64,000 bases of DNA, taken from assembly GCA_013377095.1 (NCBI GenBank), contig JACAAY010000007.1:1-64000 (forward strand). The letters run 5' to 3'. The stretch is from Desulfuromonadales bacterium (lineage in GTDB: Bacteria > Desulfobacterota > Desulfuromonadia > Geobacterales > Pseudopelobacteraceae). The notes under the pieces are model-generated. The model did not search any database, was not told where the DNA came from, and saw only the letters and a list, made by a program, of their open reading frames with translations. Below, one piece after another: positions 43,666 through 53,513 of this stretch; positions within the stretch are counted from its first letter, which is position 1; each line of letters begins with the position of its first letter. The position numbers and the translations under genes are program-made.

Positions 43666-44411
43666 AAAACCCCCATCAGTTTATGCATCTGAGGAATAAC
43701 GCGCACATCCGGCAGCTGAGCAGAAGCCAGTGCCTGCAGATACAGGAGATGAACGGCATTGATGCCGCAGCCCGTGTCGGGAAGGGTCAGGGGCTGGAGA
43801 AAGAGAGGCGTTTTCTTCCTGACTGCGGCAATGATGGCGCACACCCGCAGGATTTCAGCTGTACCGGTTCCAGCACCAACCACGATCTTGACTGAAACAT
43901 CTTTTGCTACGGCCGATTCGAGAAAAAGGCGGTGGGAATCCCAGAGACCTTCGCCGCAGCCCGCGGTGGAAGGAAGCTTCATATCCATGCTGATGTAATC
44001 AACCTGATCGATAATTTGTTCGAGTTCGGAAGCCAGGGTGCCGTTTGTCTCGAGATGAATCGGCAAAATCCTGCGCAGCTCGGGAAGCCACCCAGCCAGG
44101 TCCTCGGCAAACAGCAGGGGTTCCCCACCGGTGATGCTGATGGAATGGTGCGCGCCAGGCAGGGCCTGAGTCCATGCTTCCAGAATTTCCCGGAGCCTGA
44201 TAAACGTAAGCGGCTGCCGGTATATCTCAAAATCATTCGAGCCAGGGGCTTGCTCAACCCGGCACGAATCGACCGTGGCATACTCGGTATCGCAATAACG
44301 ACAATCAAGATTGCAACCTGTCATGCGGATGAATATCTGGCGACGCCCCGCCAGATACCCCTCCCCCTGAATCGAAGAAAAAATCTCACCGATGGGGAGT
44401 GTTTCACTCAT
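43662..44411 (-). CDS. queE: 7-carboxy-7-deazaguanine synthase
   Basis: Radical SAM enzyme that contracts 6-carboxytetrahydropterin to 7-carboxy-7-deazaguanine in queuosine synthesis. 249 residues. It starts PIGEIFSSIQGEGYLAGRR, and the cluster motif is CNLDCRYC (C33, C37, C40). SITGGEPLLFAEDLAGW follows, and YISMDMKLPS and LQPLT lie further on. It shares an eight-base overlap with queD, its pathway neighbour. Confidence 0.95.
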   Translation of the reverse strand: MSETLPIGEIFSSIQGEGYLAGRRQIFIRMTGCNLDCRYCDTEYATVDSCRVEQAPGSNDFEIYRQPLTFIRLREILEAWTQALPGAHHSISITGGEPLLFAEDLAGWLPELRRILPIHLETNGTLASELEQIIDQVDYISMDMKLPSTAGCGEGLWDSHRLFLESAVAKDVSVKIVVGAGTGTAEILRVCAIIAAVRKKTPLFLQPLTLPDTGCGINAVHLLYLQALASAQLPDVRVIPQMHKLMGVL

Positions 44412-44772
44412 AGTAACAGGCTGATGCGTTGTCGGATTCCCAGACGGTCACCGATTCGACCTTTATGTTGTCAGTATTCAGATGATCCGAGAGCCGTTTA
44501 TACAGGAAACATGAAATATGCTCTGAAGAAGGTGATATTTCAGTAAAGGCAGGGTTTTCATTCAGATACTTGTGATCGAGTTCGTTAATTACCAACCCGG
44601 CTTCACGTTTCAGAACCTTGAAATCAATGCCCAGTCCGGCCTTGTCAAGTTCACGTGCAATCACAGCCACATCCACTTTCCAGTTATGGCCATGCAGGTT
44701 TTCACAATCTCCCTGATAATTGACGAGATTATGAGCTGCCGCAAAGCTCGTGCGAATGGTCAACTTATACAT
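44404..44772 (-). CDS. queD: 6-carboxytetrahydropterin synthase
   Basis: PTPS-family enzyme producing 6-carboxytetrahydropterin. From ATG 44772, 122 residues; AGGAG lies five bases upstream. The zinc histidines are H14, H27 and H29 (AAAHNL and NLHGHNW) and the catalytic cysteine is C23 (GDCENLHGHN). ELDHKYLNE and SPSSEHISCFLYK are standard. It is first of the queD-queE-creatininase-rlmD operon. Longer upstream starts lack a ribosome-binding site. Confidence 0.95.
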   Translation of the reverse strand: MYKLTIRTSFAAAHNLVNYQGDCENLHGHNWKVDVAVIARELDKAGLGIDFKVLKREAGLVINELDHKYLNENPAFTEISPSSEHISCFLYKRLSDHLNTDNIKVESVTVWESDNASACYYE

Positions 44773-44828
44773 ACATGCTCCTGATACTGCTGAGTTGGGT
44801 GATACTGTCCGGTTCAGAATAGTACACA

Positions 44829-44860
44829 AAAAACAGGGCAACCACAAGGGTTGCCCTGGA
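44829..44860 (-). terminator. Terminator after the CHAP-protein gene
   Basis: On the reverse strand CAGGGCAACC pairs with GGTTGCCCTG around a five-base loop and is followed by TTTTTTG. It ends the CHAP gene and isolates the queD operon. Confidence 0.85.
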
Positions 44861-44902
44861 ATCAGCATCGATCAAATCCAGCAAAGTGCAAAAAAACGCC
44901 TT

Positions 44903-45487
44903 TTACAGTCCAAATTCTGAAAGACGTAATGTTCTGTCAATAACTTCATGTGCGTTGCCCAGCAATCCGGCAACGCTACCTCTCCTGAAAGAGTGAAAGA
45001 GAGCAGGTTTTGGAGACCAGATCTGGTCTACTGAATCAATGGCAACGTTTGTTCGCATACTGGTCTGGCCATATTCCGATGTCACACCGCACCAGACAGC
45101 CCTTTTCCAATCATTCGACTGCTTAGAGTCCCATTTATTTTTAAAATCCCCGCGTGTCAACTTCTCGCCGTAATTTTTTTCACTGACATCAATTGATATG
45201 GCGTTACCATAGTGGTCTCTGTACACATTTTCAACATATGCGACATGCCAGTATCTGCCGAGATCAAAAATGGCCACATCACCCTTCGCTACGCGCCTGA
45301 CATTCTTGTTGTTGAGCTGTAAAATGTCACTAACAGTAGCAGGGATGGGAAACAATGGAACCCTGGACTTAACGTAATCCACGCAATAGCCGCGGCGCGC
45401 CACCCAGTCATCACAGTTCCAAGCTGCAAAACACGGTTTTCCCATGCAAAATATTAAAATCACAGCTAGTTCAAAAAATCGTTTCAC
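44903..45487 (-). CDS. Secreted CHAP-domain protein
   Basis: 194 residues with a signal peptide (KRFFELAVILIFCMGKPCFA). The CHAP core has its catalytic-type cysteine in GYCVDYVKSRVP and the histidine in GDVAIFDLGRYWHVAYVEN. CHAP proteins are usually amidases or endopeptidases acting on peptidoglycan. No binding domain is fused; the C-terminus after residue 140 is not recognised. It is bounded by a terminator, is A+T-richer than its neighbours, and has no pathway context. Transfer from elsewhere is possible. Confidence 0.8.
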   Translation of the reverse strand: MKRFFELAVILIFCMGKPCFAAWNCDDWVARRGYCVDYVKSRVPLFPIPATVSDILQLNNKNVRRVAKGDVAIFDLGRYWHVAYVENVYRDHYGNAISIDVSEKNYGEKLTRGDFKNKWDSKQSNDWKRAVWCGVTSEYGQTSMRTNVAIDSVDQIWSPKPALFHSFRRGSVAGLLGNAHEVIDRTLRLSEFGL

Positions 45488-45529
45488 AAATTATTCCACA
45501 AAGCACGCGGTATAGAATGAAAAATCAGA

Positions 45530-46915
<1,386 letters not shown>

Positions 46916-47278
46916 TCAGATGGTGATGGTAGTTCCTGGCTTGATTCGCTCTTCCTGCACCGGCGCCATAAAGGATAGCACGAAAAGATAGAAAAAAAGA
47001 ATCATGGAGCATACTACCAAGAAAAACAGAGGAGCAAGCTTGATCCTGAAATCATCATGGCTATTGGCCGGCAAAACAAGTCCGAACACAGCCAGTACAA
47101 CGCCATAAGCGCCCATGGCAGCTGCGACAAACATACCCAGGCTGTAGAAGCGCAGTTCAGCGCCTGTTGAAAATGAAAACAGATCAGCCATGCCGGCATG
47201 ATAAAAGCTGGCCAGAATAATCAGCAGAAGCGCCGCCAACAGCATGCGCAACCCGTTGCGGACGGTACGCTTACGCAC
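46916..47278 (-). CDS. Small three-helix membrane protein of unknown function
   Basis: 120 residues. Hydrophobic helices at about 10-30, 48-72 and 85-108; a positively charged start (RKRTVRNGLR) suggests the N-terminus is cytoplasmic. No motif is recognised. It begins 24 bases after the YrdC-family gene on the same strand and ends about 100 bases before metY. Confidence 0.7.
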   Translation of the reverse strand: MRKRTVRNGLRMLLAALLLIILASFYHAGMADLFSFSTGAELRFYSLGMFVAAAMGAYGVVLAVFGLVLPANSHDDFRIKLAPLFFLVVCSMILFFYLFVLSFMAPVQEERIKPGTTITI

Positions 47279-47302
47279 ACCCCCCTCCCCTGCGACTGAA
47301 AA

Positions 47303-47911
47303 TCAAGAACACCACGACACATCACCCATGCCAACCCTGATAATTTCGGGTGTGTCACCCACGAGACTGATCACAGAACTGACCTCCCTGGTGAGTTCAC
47401 CACCATCCACAATAATATCCAGTTGCTTCCCGAAGATATCATCGATAAAGCTGGGAGAGGCGGTTGGTTCTTCACCGGACAGGTTTGCACTGGTAGTAAC
47501 AATGGGGCTTCCCAGCATCTGAACGATATCGAGGCAGATGCGATTATCGGGGATCCTGATCCCGACGGTCTTCTGGCGGGTCAGCAACAGATCGGGCACC
47601 TCGCGGGTGGCCTCCAGCACAAACGTGTAGGGGCCGGGTAGATAGCGTTTGAGAATTTTATGGGCCATGTTGCTGACTCTGGCAAAACGCGCCACTTCCG
47701 ACAGATTTGGACAGATGAATGAAAACGGTTTCCTGTGCTCACGCTGTTTCATGAGGTAAATCCGCTCAATCCCCTTTTTATTGAATATGGAGCAACCAAT
47801 TCCATAGGTTGTATCAGTGGGATAGGCGATGATACCGCCATCCTGCAGACAGGCGACAACACGGGATATAAGCCGTGCCTGGGGATGATCGGGGTGTATT
47901 TCAAGCAACAT
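47303..47911 (-). CDS. Sua5/YciO/YrdC-family protein
   Basis: 202 residues. The threonylcarbamoyl-AMP synthase fold is shown by GGIIAYPTDTTYGIGCSIFN, the KQREHRKPFSFICPNLSEVA segment, LPGPYTFVLEAT and IVTTSANLSGEEPT. Proteins of this length with KGIERIYLMKQR resemble YciO as much as YrdC/TsaC, so the role in tRNA t6A synthesis is likely but not proved. It is divergent from the desaturase across a 306-base gap. Confidence 0.9.
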   Translation of the reverse strand: MLLEIHPDHPQARLISRVVACLQDGGIIAYPTDTTYGIGCSIFNKKGIERIYLMKQREHRKPFSFICPNLSEVARFARVSNMAHKILKRYLPGPYTFVLEATREVPDLLLTRQKTVGIRIPDNRICLDIVQMLGSPIVTTSANLSGEEPTASPSFIDDIFGKQLDIIVDGGELTREVSSVISLVGDTPEIIRVGMGDVSWCS

Positions 47912-48217
47912 TTCCGTAACACCTTTTCATGATGAGATTATCAAAGGTCTGGCCAACCCCAACCTTGACACTCCTTGCTGGCACCAATTGATTGGTGCGT
48001 CTGCAAAAGCCCGTTGAGACTAACAAATAATTCTCCGTTTGTGTATAAAAAGGTTTCCAGGTGGCGGGACAAACCCGAAGAATGGGGAGCGTGAAAAGAG
48101 TGGATTCAGGGAGGATTCAGGTTAGATCCGCGAAGCATTTGCTGTTCTTGCAGAACGCCCGTTTCATGGTATAGAGACATTACACTACACTGTCTCCAGT
48201 GGTAAAGGAGGCCTGTC
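47912..48217. other. 306-base gap between the YrdC-family gene and the desaturase
   Basis: No gene is seen. It contains TTGACA at 47965-47970, the exact dyad GCACCAATTGATTGGTGC (47981-47998, arms of eight), a weak TTGCAG/TATAGA pair (48148-48175) nearer the desaturase, and a short inverted repeat GAGACA...TGTCTC (48174-48196). The rest shows nothing I can interpret. Confidence 0.5.
47981..47998. promoter_or_regulatory. Perfect dyad, possible operator
   Basis: GCACCAAT and ATTGGTGC are exact inverted copies with TG between. It lies 10 bases after TTGACA (47965-47970), overlapping the place where a -10 box would sit, and 70 bases before the YrdC-family start on the other strand. A dimeric regulator site is inferred; no known motif is matched. 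Confidence 0.4.
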
Positions 48218-49240
48218 ATGTCATTCAACCCCGTTCTGGTTGTGGCAAAAATCCCTAAACCCGCTTGGTACCAGCATACAAACTGTTTTGCACAACCTGA
48301 CACCCGCACATCGCTAAGGCAACTCGGCCTTACCCTGTTGCCGTATCTCTCACTTTTATTTTTGATGGGCCATACGGTTCTCCGTGGATATTCCTACGCA
48401 ATCACACTCGTGCTGGGCGTGGTAGCCGGAGCCCTTGCCACACGGATTTTTATCATTTTTCACGATTGTGTACACGGCTCGTTTCTCCCCTCTCCCCGCT
48501 GGAACAGGAATGTGGGCTACCTCTGTGGAATTCTGGTATTCACTGCGTTTCACGACTGGCGTCGTAGCCACGCCGGGCATCATATCACCGCCGGAGACCT
48601 GGACCGGCGCGGCACCGGTGATATAACCACCATGACCGTCGATGAATACCTGGCCGCATCCAGACTGGATCGGCTCGCCTATCGCCTGTACCGGAACCCG
48701 CTGATCCTGCTCGGTGTGGGACCGTTCTACTACTTCCTGATTCGAAACCGTTATCCCTCCAGGGGAGCGAAAAAAATAGATTTTACGAGCGTTATCTTCA
48801 CCAACTTGGTCATTGCCGCAATTGTGGTGACAGCCACCTTGACCGTCGGCTTCAAAACCTACCTGCTGGTTCAGTTGCCGGTTCTGCTGCTTGCCGCCAC
48901 CATCGGAGTCTGGCTGTTCTATATACAGCATCAGTTCGAGGGGGTTTACTGGGCCCGCCACGAAGAATGGGATCCGTGGCGGGTTGCCATGGAGGGAGCT
49001 TCTTACTTTCAGCTACCCAGGCTTCTCCAGTGGGTCACGGGCAATATTGGTTTTCACCACGTCCACCATATCCGCCCCGCAATCCCCAATTACCACTTGC
49101 AGTCATGCTATGAAGCCATACCTGAACTACGGACACTCAAACCGGTGACCCTGTTCAGCAGCCTGAGATCGCTTCGACTCAACCTGTGGGATGAGCAACA
49201 GCGCAGGTTGATCAGTTTCCGGTCCCTGAAGACGATGTAA
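48218..49240 (+). CDS. Membrane fatty-acid desaturase
   Basis: 340 residues. The three histidine boxes of membrane-bound desaturases are present: HDCVHGS (about 80), HAGHH (about 115) and HHVHH (about 277). Four to five hydrophobic helices lie around them. It introduces a double bond in fatty acids using di-iron chemistry and normally oxygen, which is of note in an otherwise anaerobe-like genome. It is alone, with GGAGG before ATG 48218, convergent with the CDF gene. Confidence 0.9.
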   Translation: MSFNPVLVVAKIPKPAWYQHTNCFAQPDTRTSLRQLGLTLLPYLSLLFLMGHTVLRGYSYAITLVLGVVAGALATRIFIIFHDCVHGSFLPSPRWNRNVGYLCGILVFTAFHDWRRSHAGHHITAGDLDRRGTGDITTMTVDEYLAASRLDRLAYRLYRNPLILLGVGPFYYFLIRNRYPSRGAKKIDFTSVIFTNLVIAAIVVTATLTVGFKTYLLVQLPVLLLAATIGVWLFYIQHQFEGVYWARHEEWDPWRVAMEGASYFQLPRLLQWVTGNIGFHHVHHIRPAIPNYHLQSCYEAIPELRTLKPVTLFSSLRSLRLNLWDEQQRRLISFRSLKTM

Positions 49241-49281
49241 CACGTCACACGCGCCACACGGAGTTCCCTGTCATTCTTCCT

Positions 49282-50181
49282 TTACAATCTGCAGAGATGT
49301 TCATTTTCTTCATTGTGCGGGTTGACATGGATCATGACGTCACCCACATTGGGGAACCCGTCAAAGATTAGTTTTTTTACCTTTTTGGCCACATCGTGGG
49401 ATTCCTTGACCGTCATGTCCGGGTCCATATCCAGCTTGAGATCGATGATCATGTACTGGCCAGAGCGGCGACCACGGATATCATGGACATGCTCCACCTT
49501 TTCAACGCTCTCCGCCAGTTGCGTGACCCTGTCGATGAAATTGGGGGGCACATTGCCATCCATCAGGTCGTGGGCCGCACTGCGGCAGGTCTGATAGCCG
49601 ACGTGCAGAATAAAAAAGGACGTCAAACCGGCAGCCAGTGGATCCATGATGCCAAAACCGAAGAAGGCGCCGCCAACACCCACCAGCGTGGAGATCGAGG
49701 TCAGGGCATCTTTCCTGTGATCCTCGGCAATGGCCAGAAGTGTGGGGCTCTCCAATCCATGTCCGGTTTTAGCGGTAAATCGGTACAGCCACTCCTTGAT
49801 CACAATGGTCATCAGGGCGGCAACTACGGCAATTATGCCGGGAGATTGGAAGTCGCGTACAATGATGGCATGTAGTGAATCATACAGAATCCAGCCGCCG
49901 GTGGCGAAAATAACCAGGGAAATAAACAATGCCGACAGGCTTTCAGCCCGGCCGTGACCATAGGGGTGCTTCTCATCAAAGGGTTGACGACCCAGCTTCA
50001 GAGCTATCATACTGGAAAAAATCGCCACAAAATCGCAGCCGCTCTCGATTCCATCGGCAAAAACAGCGCCGGAATGACCCCAGTGGCCGGCGGACAGCTT
50101 GAAAAGCATCAGCACCGCATTTATCCAGAAACCGATCTTGATGATCCGTTCCGCGCTGTCATAGCGTTCGTTACGTTGCAT
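49282..50181 (-). CDS. Cation diffusion facilitator family transporter
   Basis: 299 residues with six predicted helices. Metal-site residues appear in FADGIESGCDFVAIFSS (DG..S..D type) and HDLMDGN. The cytoplasmic domain has VEHVHDIRGRRSGQYMIIDL and ends GDVMIHVNPHNEEN. It exports divalent metals such as zinc, iron or manganese by proton exchange. The ion cannot be set from sequence. It starts five bases after recJ. Confidence 0.92.
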   Translation of the reverse strand: MQRNERYDSAERIIKIGFWINAVLMLFKLSAGHWGHSGAVFADGIESGCDFVAIFSSMIALKLGRQPFDEKHPYGHGRAESLSALFISLVIFATGGWILYDSLHAIIVRDFQSPGIIAVVAALMTIVIKEWLYRFTAKTGHGLESPTLLAIAEDHRKDALTSISTLVGVGGAFFGFGIMDPLAAGLTSFFILHVGYQTCRSAAHDLMDGNVPPNFIDRVTQLAESVEKVEHVHDIRGRRSGQYMIIDLKLDMDPDMTVKESHDVAKKVKKLIFDGFPNVGDVMIHVNPHNEENEHLCRL

Positions 50182-50186
50182 AGTGA

Positions 50187-51893
50187 CTACTCCGATGGGC
50201 GGAGATCTTTGATCCGCAGTTGCAGAGTCGAGTTACCGTTCCACTCATTCATCTCGGGAAAAAAGGCGATATCGATCATTTCGGATAGGGTGCGTGAAGC
50301 CATACGGAAGGCAATTGCAGCAAACGTTCTACCCTCCCTGGACAACCTCAATCGCACATGCCCATCCCCAACTACCCGCTTTTCCACCACCGTCATGCAA
50401 CGCAGCATCAGCACGGGTTCGGGATTGCCCATGCCAAACGGTTCAAGACGTTTCAGCTCCAGAGCCAACTCTCTGGTCACGTCCCCAGGTTGGACTTCGA
50501 CATCAATATCCAAACGGGGAACAAGATCACTGTCGCTCACTACACGGACAGCTTCTGCTTCAAATGCAGCGGTAAAGGGGCCGATCATGTCAGCGGATAG
50601 CCCGACGCCGGCGGCATGACGATGGCCACCGAATCGCTCCAGAAAAGGAGAGCAGCTTGTCAACGCATCGAGCAGATGAAAACCGGGGATGCTGCGCCCC
50701 GATCCCCGAGCGGAATTGTTTTCATCGATGGCAATCAGGATAACCGGACGATGAAAACGCTCCACCAGCCGCGAGGCAACGATGCCGATCACCCCCTGGT
50801 GCCAGGAGGGGGAGGCCAGAACAATACTGCGGAGGGCAGGATAATCAGTGTCGGCTTCAACCATCCTGACGGCCTCCTCCAGAATGGATCGTTCCACGGA
50901 CTGGCGCTGGGCATTGGCAGAGTCGAGCTCTTCAGCGAGTAAGCATGCCTGCTCGGGATTGGTACTCAGCAGCAAATCCACACCCGGAACAGCGCTTTCC
51001 ATGCGTCCGGCTGCATTCAGGCGTGGCGCCAACCGAAAACCGACCTGTCCGCTGCTCACCGTTCCTTCTACGCCGGACACCCGTTTGAGCGCCTGAATAC
51101 CAGGCTTGACCGGATCGGAAAGCAGTCTGAGCCCCTGGGTGGTGTAAATCCGGTTCTGATCAATCAGGGGCACCACATCAGCAATGGTACCCAGGGCAAC
51201 CAGGTCAAGCCACTGGCGCAGGTCAGGAACAGTTCCCGCATCGAATGTTCCCTCGGCACGCTGTGCCGCACGCAGGGCGACCAGCAGATTAAAAGCTACG
51301 CCGACACCAGCCAGGAATTTGAAGGGATACCCACAACCAGGCTGCAGCGGATTCAACACGGCACAGGCGTCGGGGAGAACGGATTTGGGGGCATGGTGAT
51401 CGACGATAATCAGGTCAACAGCCTGATCTCGACAGAAGCGCGCCTCCTCTATGGATGTGATGCCGCAATCAACCGATATGATCAAGCCGGCGCCCTGCTT
51501 GATGATCAGATCCAGCGATTCCATGTTGAGACCGTAACCGTCATCAAAGCGATTGGGAATAAAATAGCGGCAGTCAAACCCTGTTGCACGCAGAAACGAT
51601 ACCAGCAGCGACGTCCCGGTGATGCCGTCCACATCGTAATCGCCATAGATACAGATCGTCTCTCCATTGCGATAGGCGGCCAGCAAGCGCCGCACAGCCG
51701 CATCCATTCCCTTCATGGCAGCGGGATTGAGCATATCCGCCAGGGAAGGTGTCAAAAAACGACGGATCGCGTCCGGTTCAAGAATACCGCGACCTGCAAG
51801 GATCGCAACGGTCAACGGGAGAATGGATAAATCCCTTGTCACATCTGGAAGCATTTGAGACTGCGATTGTTTCAGGAACCATTTTTTTTGCAT
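50187..51893 (-). CDS. recJ: Single-stranded-DNA exonuclease RecJ
   Basis: 5'-3' exonuclease in recombination and base repair. From ATG 51893, 568 residues (QKKWFLKQSQSQMLPDV); longer frames overlap a terminator at 51921-51952. DHH-family motifs are ICIYGDYDVDGITGTS, VSVDCGITSIEEA, IIVDHHAPKSVLP, and DHHA1 GSGRSIPGFHLLDAL with RFGGHRHAAGVGL. Standard length. It precedes the CDF gene. Confidence 0.95.
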   Translation of the reverse strand: MQKKWFLKQSQSQMLPDVTRDLSILPLTVAILAGRGILEPDAIRRFLTPSLADMLNPAAMKGMDAAVRRLLAAYRNGETICIYGDYDVDGITGTSLLVSFLRATGFDCRYFIPNRFDDGYGLNMESLDLIIKQGAGLIISVDCGITSIEEARFCRDQAVDLIIVDHHAPKSVLPDACAVLNPLQPGCGYPFKFLAGVGVAFNLLVALRAAQRAEGTFDAGTVPDLRQWLDLVALGTIADVVPLIDQNRIYTTQGLRLLSDPVKPGIQALKRVSGVEGTVSSGQVGFRLAPRLNAAGRMESAVPGVDLLLSTNPEQACLLAEELDSANAQRQSVERSILEEAVRMVEADTDYPALRSIVLASPSWHQGVIGIVASRLVERFHRPVILIAIDENNSARGSGRSIPGFHLLDALTSCSPFLERFGGHRHAAGVGLSADMIGPFTAAFEAEAVRVVSDSDLVPRLDIDVEVQPGDVTRELALELKRLEPFGMGNPEPVLMLRCMTVVEKRVVGDGHVRLRLSREGRTFAAIAFRMASRTLSEMIDIAFFPEMNEWNGNSTLQLRIKDLRPSE

Positions 51894-51921
51894 ACACGTT
51901 TTTTTATCCCCTGCTGTGGCA

Positions 51922-51952
51922 GGCAAAAAAATCCCCCGGCAAGCGGGGGATT
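51922..51952 (-). terminator. Terminator after the TPR gene
   Basis: AATCCCCCG (51930-51938) pairs with CGGGGGATT (51944-51952), five-base loop, with a run of A on the left, which is a T tract on the reverse strand. It ends the SecDF operon. Confidence 0.85.
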
Positions 51953-51964
51953 TTCAAGATGATT

Positions 51965-52543
51965 TCAATGTTTTGTCGCTTGAGGGACGCCCTGCTGCAA
52001 ACTGTCCAGCGTACGCTTTATCTGCAGGGCGGTTTCGCTGGTACTGTCCTGTTTAAGGTATCTGGTCCAGAACGGTATGGCTCTTTCCGGCTGTTTCAAA
52101 TCTACGGCAAATACAACGCCAATGTTGTAGAGACTCTGCAGGTGGCTCGGTGCCACTTTCTGTGCCTTCTCGAAGTTGCCCAGCGCCTTGTCGTACCAGC
52201 CGACCTTGCGGAACATGATCCCCTGATCGGTGAGAACATCAGGATTGTCAGGCTGTATCTCCAGGGCCATGGCATAGGCATGAATTGCCTTCTGGGGTTG
52301 CTGGGTATCGAAATAATCGTTCCCCAGGGAGATCCAGGCCTTCAGATTTTTGGGATCCGTGGCTACAATTTTTTCCGTTTCTGCAATGCGCTGGATATGA
52401 TCAACCGGAGCAGCGGAGCCGCCGGGAATCGGCTGATCTGTCTGCCGAGTCTTGCCCTCGTTGCTGAGGCTGAAGATCAAAAAACCACCCAGGAGCCCCA
52501 CAACAAGGGCTACAACGGCAATCAGAATCGTTTCTTTTTTCAT
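51965..52543 (-). CDS. Membrane-anchored TPR protein
   Basis: 192 residues. One N-terminal transmembrane helix (KKETILIAVVALVVGLLGGF) and three or four TPR units: AWISLGNDYFDTQQPQKAIH, VLTDQGIMFRKVGWYDKALG and LYNIGVVFAVDLKQPERAIPF. It probably faces the periplasm or cytoplasm as a partner-binding protein. It is encoded 33 bases after secF and may work with the Sec apparatus or be unrelated. Confidence 0.85.
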   Translation of the reverse strand: MKKETILIAVVALVVGLLGGFLIFSLSNEGKTRQTDQPIPGGSAAPVDHIQRIAETEKIVATDPKNLKAWISLGNDYFDTQQPQKAIHAYAMALEIQPDNPDVLTDQGIMFRKVGWYDKALGNFEKAQKVAPSHLQSLYNIGVVFAVDLKQPERAIPFWTRYLKQDSTSETALQIKRTLDSLQQGVPQATKH

Positions 52544-52576
52544 GTCAGCCCCTCGCGTGTGGCGGGTTTACAGCAC

Positions 52577-53497
52577 TCAGGCCTTTTGGGTGCTACTCTG
52601 CAGAGCTCGATCTTCCAGCATCACCACAATCGGGCTGGCCACAAACACCGATGAATAGGTGCCCACGATAACGCCGACCAACAGGGCGCGTGAGAAGTCG
52701 TGAATCACCTCACCACCAAAGAAAAACAGTGATGCCGCAGCCAGAAAAACGGTCAAAGACGTAACTATGGTGCGGGAAAGTACCTCGTTTATGCTGCGAT
52801 TGAAAACGCTGGGCAGAGACTCCTTGAGACTCTTGTGCATGTTTTCGCGGATACGATCAAACACCACGACCGTATCGGTAAGCGAGTAACCGGCAATGGT
52901 CAGCACGGCAGTGATAAACAGCAGGTTGACCTCCAGGTTGAGCAGATAAAAAACCGCGAACATGGCCAGGCAGTCGTGCATGGTGGCCAGGGTCGCTCCA
53001 ATGCCGAATTTGAAGTCGAAACGCCAGGCAATGTAGAGAATGATACCCAGCAGTGAAATTGCCACGGCTATCAGGGTGTCCTTGCGCAGCTTGTCACCGA
53101 TGGACGGGCCAATTTCCGTTGAACTTTCCACGCTAAAGGCGTTATCCGGGTACTCTTTCTTAAAGGCGCTTTGCACCGCCTCGGCCGACTTTCCCAGGGC
53201 AATGCTCATATTGCGGTCAATCTTCACCAGCAGCTTGTTGCCGTCCTTGATTTCCTGAAGATCCACCTTGGGGATGCCATTTTTGTGAAGCGCCACGCGT
53301 GCGGATGCTATATCCATCGGCTTGCTGAACTTGAGCTGCATGGCGGTTCCGCCGGAGAAGTCAATGCCCATGTTGGCGGCGCCGCGCGCAATCTGGATGA
53401 TGCCGATGATGCCGATAATCGAGATCACGGCTGATATGGCAAAGGCAATGTTGCGTTTGCCGATAAAGTCGATGTTGGTTTTACCAAGTAGTTCCAT
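52577..53497 (-). CDS. secF: Protein translocase subunit SecF
   Basis: 306 residues, six helices. It shows the N-terminal GIDFSGGTAMQLKFS and the C-terminal helix block DTLIAVAISLLGIILYIAWR, AGYSLTDTVVVFDRIREN, RTIVTSLTVFLAA. It works with SecD to finish protein translocation using the proton gradient. It is 16 bases after secD. Confidence 0.97.
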   Translation of the reverse strand: MELLGKTNIDFIGKRNIAFAISAVISIIGIIGIIQIARGAANMGIDFSGGTAMQLKFSKPMDIASARVALHKNGIPKVDLQEIKDGNKLLVKIDRNMSIALGKSAEAVQSAFKKEYPDNAFSVESSTEIGPSIGDKLRKDTLIAVAISLLGIILYIAWRFDFKFGIGATLATMHDCLAMFAVFYLLNLEVNLLFITAVLTIAGYSLTDTVVVFDRIRENMHKSLKESLPSVFNRSINEVLSRTIVTSLTVFLAAASLFFFGGEVIHDFSRALLVGVIVGTYSSVFVASPIVVMLEDRALQSSTQKA

Positions 53498-53513
53498 ATG
53501 CGCTGTTCCCTCC

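Noticed and set aside
44773-44902. preQ1 riboswitch upstream of queD
   Set aside because: The only strong structure is the hairpin at 44829-44860 with a T tract, which reads as the terminator of the CHAP gene.
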